A DNA stretch of 6,519 nucleotides from Campylobacteraceae bacterium (GTDB lineage: Bacteria > Campylobacterota > Campylobacteria > Campylobacterales > Sulfurovaceae), in NCBI GenBank assembly GCA_026982175.1, contig JALSHP010000022.1:1-6519 (forward strand), in the 5' to 3' direction. This document shows positions 1-4,194 of this stretch, one piece after another. The notes below the pieces were generated by a model that ran no database searches, had not been told where the DNA came from, and worked only from the letters and a program-made list of their open reading frames with translations. Numbering within the stretch: the first letter of the stretch is position 1; the number at the start of each line of letters is the position of its first letter. A program made the position numbers and the translations under genes.

Positions 1-171
1 ATACTCAAACCCATCTATGAGTTCCATCGTTACTACTAAAGCTTTTATGTGCTGTAACGCTTTAACGCTTTCTTGTTCTGCATTTTGATAATACTCCATA
101 GTAGAAGGTATCTTTCTTTCCATCGCTACGGTGAGCTGGTCAAAAAACTCTGAAGATATAGGGTTGTACAT
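1..171 (-). CDS. Rof-like (Rho-binding antiterminator family) protein, C-terminus cut by window edge
   Basis: This frame is open for 57 codons from an ATG at 171 to the window edge and is partial at its C-terminus. An AGGT element sits a few bases upstream of the ATG. The protein begins MYNPISSEFFDQL and later has the stretch ALVVTMELIDGFEY. The opening 'M-Y-x-P-I-S-x-x-F-[YF]-D-x-L' followed by a charged beta-rich region resembles small Rof-family proteins. E. coli Rof binds Rho and inhibits termination. The usual Cys after PIS is Ser here. The resemblance is from memory of the family and no search was run. The gene lies 35 bp downstream of the Lys-rich gene on the same strand, so the two are probably co-transcribed. 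It could instead be an unrelated small cytoplasmic protein. Confidence 0.55.
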   Translation of the reverse strand, partial: MYNPISSEFFDQLTVAMERKIPSTMEYYQNAEQESVKALQHIKALVVTMELIDGFEY

Positions 172-206
172 GCTTACCTTTGTTGACTAACTTCTTTAGA
201 TAACGA

Positions 207-302
207 TTAAGATTTCTTTGCTTTTTTTTCTGCACGTTTTTCTTTTAAAGTTTTTTCCGATTTTTTCTTAACTGCTTTTTGTTTGTCTTGACCTTTTGCC
301 AT
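207..302 (-). CDS. 31-residue lysine-rich small protein, function unknown
   Basis: A short complete frame runs from ATG at 302 to TAA at 209-207, and a strong Shine-Dalgarno (AAGGAGA) lies five to six bases before the ATG. The product starts MAKGQDKQKAVKKK and ends KEKRAEKKAKKS. About 13 of its 31 residues are Lys, and it has one Arg, no hydrophobic segment and no Cys. Composition predicts a disordered, strongly basic or helical cytoplasmic peptide that could contact nucleic acid or the ribosome. I recall very similar TLKEKRAEKKAKK-type small proteins in other Proteobacteria, usually annotated hypothetical. It is the first gene of the minus-strand pair with the Rof-like gene. The strong ribosome binding site is the main reason to accept so short a gene. 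Confidence 0.75.
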   Translation of the reverse strand: MAKGQDKQKAVKKKSEKTLKEKRAEKKAKKS

Positions 303-400
303 CTTGTCTCCTTAGTTTGGATTTTATGTTCATACAGTCTATACCATTTATACTTAAAGGGATATCTATGGGTTAAATACAATCAAGGTATGATACACCC
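303..400. promoter_or_regulatory. Divergent intergenic region, probable promoters on both strands
   Basis: This 98-bp AT-rich gap separates the minus-strand Lys-rich gene from the plus-strand exonuclease gene, so both start sites must lie here or nearby. On the plus strand TATGAT (389-394) resembles a -10 hexamer, but it lies only about 6 bp from the ATG at 401. If it is used, the exonuclease mRNA would be leaderless or nearly so. On the minus strand the segment around 325-357 is rich in TATA-like words. No convincing -35 box is present on either strand. Confidence 0.3.
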
Positions 401-928
401 ATGATTATCTTAGACTTTGAAACAAACTCAACAAACATACACGATGTCATAGAAGTAGCAGCCTTTCGTGTGGCTCTAGTAAATGGTGAGTATAAGGTTC
501 TAGAGACGTTTCATCGTTACTATTTCTCCCTATACGAAGTAAACCCTCATGCTCTAGCTGTTCATAAACTTTCCCCTGAGAGACTGGAAAGACTCAGACT
601 AGGCGTAAGCTATAAAGAGTACTTTGAGGATGATGTAGACTTTGTAGCCTTTTGTAAAAACACCACAACATTAGTAGCCCATAACATATCGTTGGAGTTA
701 AGACATATAGGCGAGTTACTCACCTTTGAGAAACATTTTTGCACGATGAAAGAAAACAAAAAGATAGTAAAAGCCATCAACATCAGAGGTAATGTCAAAA
801 ACCCAAAGCTTATAGAAACATGCAAGTACTACCATATAGACTTTGATGACGAACAGTATCATAGTGCCATCTATGATGTGACTAAGACCTTGGAGATTTT
901 GAATAGGATGGAGTGTGGGGTTGGTTAG
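401..928 (+). CDS. DEDDh-family 3'-5' exonuclease (DnaQ/RNase T-like fold)
   Basis: This 175-residue protein has the length of a stand-alone DnaQ-type exonuclease domain. The ExoI motif is visible at the N-terminus as LDFET, with metal ligands D5 and E7. An ExoII-like region is LVAHNISLELRHI (residues 91-103), where the usual Asp of HNxxFD is replaced by E99. ExoIII is YHSAIYDV (153-160), with the DEDDh general-base His154 and metal-ligand Asp159. Between them, FCTM (113-116) matches the Cys-Thr-Met strand common in this family. Members hydrolyse 3' nucleotides of DNA or RNA with two metal ions in the cytoplasm; the substrate cannot be assigned here. The upstream AAGG lies 12 bases from the ATG, so initiation may be weak or leaderless. 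Its codon use resembles glnS rather than the AT-rich cassettes, and I infer a resident host gene flanking the array. Its stop codon at 926-928 nearly abuts the repeat block. Confidence 0.85.
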   Translation: MIILDFETNSTNIHDVIEVAAFRVALVNGEYKVLETFHRYYFSLYEVNPHALAVHKLSPERLERLRLGVSYKEYFEDDVDFVAFCKNTTTLVAHNISLELRHIGELLTFEKHFCTMKENKKIVKAINIRGNVKNPKLIETCKYYHIDFDDEQYHSAIYDVTKTLEILNRMECGVG

Positions 929-930
929 TG

Positions 931-1171
931 TAACTATTTATAAATAGGACATTTTGTCCGTTATTGCCAGTAATACACAATTAACAGAACACATTGTCCA
1001 AATAACGTCACATATCGGTCTAAAAGGACATTAGTAATCGTTATAATTCTGTGAACTAGAGAACAAATAGGCTCAATTTGACTATTTGCATCAATATCAA
1101 GACATATTTGATATACTCTTATACTGAAATATCGTAATAGCAGGACAAAGTGTTCTGTTAATAAATAGTTA
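931..1171. repeat. Non-coding block bounded by 29-bp inverted repeats, with a third internal copy
   Basis: No gene is seen between 929 and 1194. Positions 931-959 and 1143-1171 are inverted copies of each other, matching at 25 of 29 positions when one is reverse-complemented; both arms begin TAACTATTTAT and end TTTGTCC. A third copy of the inner part, TTAACAGAACACATTGTCC (981-999), lies in the same orientation as the left arm and matches the right arm at 18 of 19 positions. The left arm also holds a perfect palindrome CTATTTATAAATAG (934-947) and a small hairpin GGACA-TTT-TGTCC (947-959). Another inverted pair is CAAATAG/CTATTTG (1064-1070, 1082-1088). The right end overlaps the first cassette junction (GTTAGCT, 1168-1174). 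The block may be a modified attI or attC-like site, or a MITE-like element with TA at its ends. Confidence 0.75.
1078..1125 (+). promoter_or_regulatory. Candidate promoter and operator ahead of the cassette array
   Basis: Upstream of the first cassette are TTGACT (1078-1083), close to a -35 consensus, and two TATACT words (1112-1117 and 1120-1125) resembling -10 boxes. The spacings are long (28 bp or more from TTGACT), so no single pair is ideal. A 21-bp dyad, ATATCAA (1094-1100), 7-nt spacer, TTGATAT (1108-1114), overlaps this area and has the size of a dimeric repressor operator. If active, this region could drive all three co-oriented cassettes as an integron Pc promoter does. This is inference from position and words only. 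Confidence 0.3.
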
Positions 1172-2051
1172 GCTTAATAATTGGAGGCTGATAAGTGAGT
1201 CGATTTTCAATCACCATTGGTTCTGATACATATTCATCAAAGACTGCTGCACTAAAGTTTTATAAGAAAATTTTAAACAAGTATGACTTTGAAAGTAAAC
1301 TTAATCGTGAAGATGCTAAATATATAATAGCTCTTGCTTTCAAGGAATGTGGTACTCCAGAAGAAATTACTGAATTTTCAGAAGATGTTGTATCTGGCTT
1401 TAATGAGGTTTTTGAGGGGGAAGAAGATAGAATTTTAAGTGTAATAGTTGATAGGCATTTAGAGTTCAGAACAACCAAATGTTTTTATTTTATTGGTTTA
1501 ACGGATGGTAAAAAAACTAGAGATATTTTTAGTTATAGAATTGCAATTAATGGATTACCATCAGATTTACAAAAGTTTTCAAGAGCTTGTAGGTTTGCTG
1601 TCAAGAAAAGAATTAGACAATATAAAATTCAAAAATTTAAGAACAGACCTGTTTGCTGTGTCATATCAGGTAATGTAGTTGAGTGGGAGGAATGTCAAAT
1701 TGATCATAAAGCCCCTCTTACTTTTTCTGTTATTGTCAAAAGCTTCATGGTAGCTAATAACCTAGATATCTCAAATATTGAATACAACTATAGTAATTCA
1801 ATGGAAATTTTTGTTGATGGTAGTCTTGCCGAAAAGTTTGATGACTTTCATAAAAAAATGGCAGTGTTAAGAATTGTTTCATCTAATGAAAACCTTAAAT
1901 TATCAGGTTCGGCTAGAATTAAACCCAGTAAAAATGATGATGTTTTAGTATAAGCTAACAAAAAAATCCAGCGGACAATTCACTGCGTGGTTTTTGCGCT
2001 AAAAAAGCCTAGCACAAAAACCACACAGCAAATTGCCGCTGATTTTGGTCG
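1169..2051 (+). mobile_element. Cassette 1 (DCL/HNH-like gene)
   Basis: This cassette of about 883 bp begins TTAGCTT and ends with the G of the core site at 2051. Its start GTTAGCT (including the preceding G at 1168) is the reverse complement of AGCTAAC (1953-1959), the R'' of its own attC. The gene begins 26 bp inside the left boundary and its stop codon overlaps the R'' box. Confidence 0.82.
1195..1953 (+). CDS. DCL/DUF3223-like protein with HNH-like C-terminal motif
   Basis: This 252-residue protein starts at GTG 1195, with GGAGG at 1183-1187 seven bases upstream. Its N-terminal half resembles bacterial DCL/DUF3223 proteins: FSITIGSDTYSSKTAALKFY near the start, then IVDRHLEFRT (84-93), then TRDIFSYRIAI (108-118), a family also related to plant DCL. 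The C-terminal part has an HNH-like pattern: C154-C155-V-I-S-G159, then C167-Q-I-D170-H171-K-A-P174-L-T-F, then FHKKMAVLRIV (218-228), followed by Asn residues where the last metal ligand of an HNH fold would be expected. If the fold holds, it would be a metal-dependent nuclease acting on DNA in the cytoplasm, perhaps restriction-like. No signal peptide or membrane segment is seen. I recognise the family from memory; the catalytic assignment is inference. As sole gene of its cassette it is a self-contained trait. Confidence 0.7.
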   Translation: MSRFSITIGSDTYSSKTAALKFYKKILNKYDFESKLNREDAKYIIALAFKECGTPEEITEFSEDVVSGFNEVFEGEEDRILSVIVDRHLEFRTTKCFYFIGLTDGKKTRDIFSYRIAINGLPSDLQKFSRACRFAVKKRIRQYKIQKFKNRPVCCVISGNVVEWEECQIDHKAPLTFSVIVKSFMVANNLDISNIEYNYSNSMEIFVDGSLAEKFDDFHKKMAVLRIVSSNENLKLSGSARIKPSKNDDVLV

Positions 2052-2057
2052 TTATAA
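1953..2057. other. attC recombination site of cassette 1 (105 bp, VCR-like length)
   Basis: R'' is AGCTAAC (1953-1959) and R' is GTTATAA (2051-2057). Between them is a long imperfect hairpin: left arm 1963-2001, right arm 2010-2046, with an 8-nt loop. The arms match at 33 of 37 paired positions. The left arm carries two extra bases, a C at 1968/1969 and an A at 1975 inside GCGGACAATT opposite AATTGCCGC. Unpaired bases on one arm are the extrahelical bases by which integron integrase chooses the recombining strand. The site is longer than the other two and unrelated in sequence to them. Confidence 0.88.
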
Positions 2058-2518
2058 GGACATAAATGACACAAGATGAGATTAACTGGAAAGATTTTGA
2101 GATGAGTGTAAACTTACATAAAAATTATCTTGACCTAGTAGTAAAGTTAAATTTATTTTACTATGCAATTACTGGTGCAATTTTATCCTTTCATTTTACA
2201 AATGAGATACAATCAGTTTCCGTTATAGCTTTAATATTACCTATCCTTATGAGTTTACTGTTGGGATTTTTTCTAATATATGCCTCAAAACTAGCTTGGA
2301 ATTTACGAGAAAATATAAAAATAAGAGCCAAAAAACTTAATTTACATGTGTATCCAGAAGGAATAGTTTTAGTTACTTTATGTATTATATTTGGAATTAT
2401 AATGTTAGCAGTTGGTTTAGGGTTACTTTACTATTTGGCTTCTTCTGAGATATCATTATAACAAATACGAGGAGACCAATAATTTACCCTAGCGGGAAAT
2501 TATTGCTCACGACAGCCG
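2052..2518 (+). mobile_element. Cassette 2 (small membrane protein gene)
   Basis: This compact cassette of 467 bp begins TTATAAGGA, where AAGGA doubles as the ribosome binding site, and ends with G at 2518. GTTATAA at its left junction is the reverse complement of TTATAAC (2456-2462), the R'' of its own attC. The reading frame begins 14 bp inside the left boundary and its TAA lies within R''. Almost nothing in the cassette is non-coding apart from attC. Confidence 0.85.
2066..2461 (+). CDS. Small integral membrane protein with three predicted helices, function unknown
   Basis: This 131-residue protein starts at ATG 2066, with AAGGA at 2055-2059. An amphipathic N-terminus (1-24) precedes three hydrophobic segments at about 25-43 (LVVKLNLFYYAITGAILSF), 51-74 and 99-125. 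A basic cytoplasmic-type loop (RENIKIRAKK, 81-90) lies between the second and third helices. No signal peptidase site, Cys pair or enzymatic motif is evident, so it should sit in the inner membrane. I do not recognise a named family, although the phrase LFYYAITGAIL looks like one I associate with small hypothetical membrane proteins of mobile regions. It is the only gene of its cassette, so it either works alone or modifies a host process. A defence effector that permeabilises membrane is possible but unproven. Confidence 0.8.
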   Translation: MTQDEINWKDFEMSVNLHKNYLDLVVKLNLFYYAITGAILSFHFTNEIQSVSVIALILPILMSLLLGFFLIYASKLAWNLRENIKIRAKKLNLHVYPEGIVLVTLCIIFGIIMLAVGLGLLYYLASSEISL

Positions 2519-2524
2519 TTATCA
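2456..2524. other. attC recombination site of cassette 2 (69 bp)
   Basis: R'' is TTATAAC (2456-2462) and R' is GTTATCA (2518-2524). The centre is a strong hairpin: CAATAATTT (2477-2485) pairs with AAATTATTG (2497-2505). Inside it, CCC (2487-2489) pairs with GGG (2494-2496) around a TAGC loop, with A2486 bulged. Outside it, GAG (2472-2474) pairs with CTC (2506-2508), leaving A2475 and C2476 extrahelical on the left side only. Further out CG (2468-2469) can pair with CG (2510-2511). The layout of R, L, spacer, stem and one-sided bulges is that of a short attC. Confidence 0.87.
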
Positions 2525-2532
2525 CACAAAGG

Positions 2533-2540
2533 TATAAAAT
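2533..2540 (+). promoter_or_regulatory. Possible cassette-internal -10 element
   Basis: TATAAAAT lies 14 bp inside cassette 3 and about 58 bp before the ATG at 2599. It resembles a -10 box, with no good -35 (TTGCTC at 2503-2508 is 24 bp away). If used, it would give cassette 3 its own promoter and explain the unusually long leader. Weak evidence in so AT-rich a region. Confidence 0.25.
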
Positions 2541-2598
2541 TAGAAGGCTAGTTAAATTTATCAAAAAAGTTATATATTATCTAAAAGTAAAAATTAAA

Positions 2599-4038
2599 AT
2601 GAACGACAAAGATAGGGACAATATGGATAGAAAATTTAACACCATAAACGAATATATTAATAGTATAGAAGAAATAAACAACGAAAAGGGTTGGTTATTA
2701 ATAGATGACGACAATCAAACAAATTATTATTTTTTAAAAGAAGATGATAATTTCATAATCAAAAGAAATATAATTAAAGGCGAAGTTTTTAATGATGAAA
2801 CATTAAAATATTTAAATTTAAATGAAAAAAAACTATCAAACAACCAAAATGAAAAAATAATTATTACAGATTCAATATTTAAATCTCATAATTTTTTTGA
2901 AACTGTAATATATAATATAACCTCATTTGAAAGTGAAAACTTTAGAGAAAATATGTTTTTTCAATTAGTTATAAATAGTAAAGAAAAAAGTTTACGACTA
3001 GACTTTATCTTCAAAAACTTAATTAGTATTTCTACAGAAAGATATAAAAAAGCACTAAATGGAATTACGTTCAAAATTAATGAGATTCCATTTTATTTAT
3101 ATTTTGTGAATGATTATTTTGTAATTGAAAACTTAGAAGAGTTAAGTTTTAAGCATTTTGAACAATATAGTAGAATAACACTAACATGTTTTGGGTTATT
3201 AACTGGTTATGTCCCTAGAAATGAAGGCTATTATTTTTCCTATCAAAATAATAAATTTGAAAATACAAAAGAGTATGCATATACTAACAACTTTGTTAAT
3301 ACATACGATCTATCATATAGACCTATCGATAACAACTTGTTTTATAGTTTTATGCCAAAAGGAATTTCGGAAGATGAAAAAACTAAATTTAAAGACGAAG
3401 CACAAGAAAATTTATTTTTAATTTCTACTGCTACTTTTTCAAAATTATGTAATTTAAATGTAACTAATAAAAAAATATCTCGTGCAACAGAATTAATTAT
3501 GGAAGCAAATCAAACTTCAATAGAAGCACAGGGTATAATTTATTCAGTTGTATTGGAAATACTAACAAGTTATATAGCTATAAAAAATGAAGACAAATTA
3601 ACTCCTATTACAGATAAAAGTCAAGCAAAAAAACTTAGAGCTGAACTTCATGTTGTTGCAAAGAAATATTTATCCCCTTATGACAATTCACCAATATCTA
3701 AAAAAATTGATAGTATAAATTCACCCACGAATATGGATAAGCTACTAAAGCCATTTGAATTTCTAGATATTAAACTGAATGAAATAGACAAAAAAATCAT
3801 AAATAATCGTAATGACTTTTTACATGGGAACGATTTCGTAGAAGGTGAAGAATTATTAGAATTTTTTAATAATCACTTTTATATCAACTGCAAACTCAAT
3901 TTCTTAGTTTATGCTCTATTATTAAAAATTATTGGGCACCAGGGAAAGATTGTAAATATGGTAAAAATTTATTTGGAAAATGATGAAAGAGTAAAAGATG
4001 AAGAGTTTTACAGAGATATAGGAAAAACTGTATCGTAA
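2599..4038 (+). CDS. HEPN-motif protein (ApeA-like layout?), candidate anti-phage RNase
   Basis: The product is 479 residues from ATG 2599. The frame is open further upstream to a TTG at 2503 inside attC2, which I reject because it would cross the cassette junction. ATG 2623, behind AGGGA (2614-2618), is a good alternative. ATT 2539, behind AAAGG (2528-2532), is an unusual one. From ATG 2599, residues ~1-230 look beta-rich with many aromatics, and ~290-479 look mostly helical. The helical part contains NNRNDFLHGN, giving R404-x4-H409 directly after a Lys/Ile-rich helix. This matches the R-x4-6-H active-site motif of HEPN ribonucleases, which sits at the same place in ApeA-type abortive-infection proteins. 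I infer a two-domain sensor plus HEPN effector. The overall family is not recognised, and the motif alone could arise by chance. There are no membrane segments. Codon use is extremely AT-rich, a sign of transfer. Confidence 0.75.
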   Translation: MNDKDRDNMDRKFNTINEYINSIEEINNEKGWLLIDDDNQTNYYFLKEDDNFIIKRNIIKGEVFNDETLKYLNLNEKKLSNNQNEKIIITDSIFKSHNFFETVIYNITSFESENFRENMFFQLVINSKEKSLRLDFIFKNLISISTERYKKALNGITFKINEIPFYLYFVNDYFVIENLEELSFKHFEQYSRITLTCFGLLTGYVPRNEGYYFSYQNNKFENTKEYAYTNNFVNTYDLSYRPIDNNLFYSFMPKGISEDEKTKFKDEAQENLFLISTATFSKLCNLNVTNKKISRATELIMEANQTSIEAQGIIYSVVLEILTSYIAIKNEDKLTPITDKSQAKKLRAELHVVAKKYLSPYDNSPISKKIDSINSPTNMDKLLKPFEFLDIKLNEIDKKIINNRNDFLHGNDFVEGEELLEFFNNHFYINCKLNFLVYALLLKIIGHQGKIVNMVKIYLENDERVKDEEFYRDIGKTVS

Positions 4039-4042
4039 AAGA

Positions 4043-4098
4043 TGATAACAAGTACGAGGAGACCAATAATTTACCCTAGCGGGAAAATTATCGCTCAC
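4043..4098. other. Truncated attC of cassette 3, right core site missing
   Basis: R'' is TGATAAC (4043-4049). From 4049 to 4098 the sequence is nearly identical to attC2 (2462-2510), with an A-to-G change, one added A and a T-to-C change, including the GAGGAGACCAATAATTTACC left arm and the CCCTAGCGGG tip. The stem persists, now with a one-by-one mismatch. After GCTCAC (4093-4098) all similarity ends and no GTTRRRY-type R' box follows. This site would not be expected to recombine by the normal route. Confidence 0.82.
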
Positions 4099-4180
4099 AA
4101 ATAAAGGGGACAGGCTACTTTTAATCCTTCTCATTTTCCACATAAAGCATGGGACCTGACCAAAAAAAGTGACTTTATGA
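4099..4180. repeat. Array end: REP/Y1-transposase-like short motifs and an inverted repeat
   Basis: No gene is seen from 4039 to 4194 apart from the attC remnant. Directly after the attC break come GGGGACAGGCTACTTTT (4106-4122) and TGGGACCTGACC (4150-4161). Both resemble short sequences I associate with the ends of REP elements mobilised by RAYT (Y1, IS200-like) transposases. CATAAAG (4141-4147) and CTTTATG (4173-4179) form an inverted pair, and AAAGTGACTTT (4167-4177 region) is a small odd palindrome. They could also act as a weak terminator between the convergent cassette 3 gene and higA. The family match is from memory only. Confidence 0.35.
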
Positions 4181-4194
4181 GCACACTAATATTT

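Larger units (their letters stand above)
1169..4098 (+). mobile_element. Integron-type gene cassette array (three cassettes, no integrase visible: CALIN-like)
   Basis: Three cassettes lie head to tail in the plus direction, one gene each, and each cassette's gene stops within about 10 bp of its attC. Junctions fall between G and TT of core sites at 1168, 2051 and 2518. In all three cassettes the 7-base start sequence is the exact reverse complement of the R'' box of the same cassette's attC, as expected from excised circles. No IntI tyrosine recombinase is encoded in the window. The cassettes are more AT-rich than the flanking genes, the third extremely so, which indicates different origins. 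The third attC lacks its right half. In known integrons an integrase excises and inserts such cassettes at single-stranded attC hairpins. Confidence 0.85.
2519..4098 (+). mobile_element. Cassette 3 (HEPN-motif gene), right end incomplete
   Basis: This cassette starts TTATCAC at 2519. GTTATCA (2518-2524) is the reverse complement of TGATAAC (4043-4049), the R'' of its attC. Its base composition is clearly more AT-rich than cassettes 1 and 2. The attC is truncated after position 4098, so the right junction is lost and I set the boundary where homology to attC2 ends. Unlike the other cassettes it has about 80 bp before the first ATG of its gene. Confidence 0.8.

Noticed and set aside
610..825. 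Minus-strand open frame of 71 codons inside the exonuclease gene
   Set aside because: It is antisense to a well-supported exonuclease with intact catalytic motifs, has no ribosome binding site and its product has no recognisable domain.
931..1168. The exonuclease gene as a fourth, upstream cassette with 931-1171 as its attC
   Set aside because: A cassette start complementary to GTGTAAC (that is, GTTACAC) is not found upstream of 401, and the block is too long for a normal attC. Codon use of the exonuclease is host-like.
1260..1478. Minus-strand open frame of 72 codons within cassette 1
   Set aside because: It lies antisense to the DCL/HNH-like gene and its Ser/Leu-rich product looks like a shadow of that coding sequence.
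2456..2524. Hairpin considered as a Rho-independent terminator
   Set aside because: The stem is strong but no T-run follows it, and the geometry with core boxes and one-sided bulges fits attC better.
3209..3421. Plus-strand 70-codon frame inside the cassette 3 gene
   Set aside because: It overlaps the long HEPN-motif frame entirely, and open frames are common by chance in such AT-rich sequence.
2462..4098. The two ~50-bp near-identical repeats read as direct repeats of a transposon or a two-unit CRISPR
   Set aside because: They are 1.6 kb apart around a gene, have internal hairpins and core sites, and match the cassette boundary rule, so attC sites are the better explanation.
3922..4143. 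Minus-strand 73-codon frame across the end of cassette 3
   Set aside because: It runs through both the HEPN gene end and the attC3 hairpin, and shows no domain or ribosome binding site.
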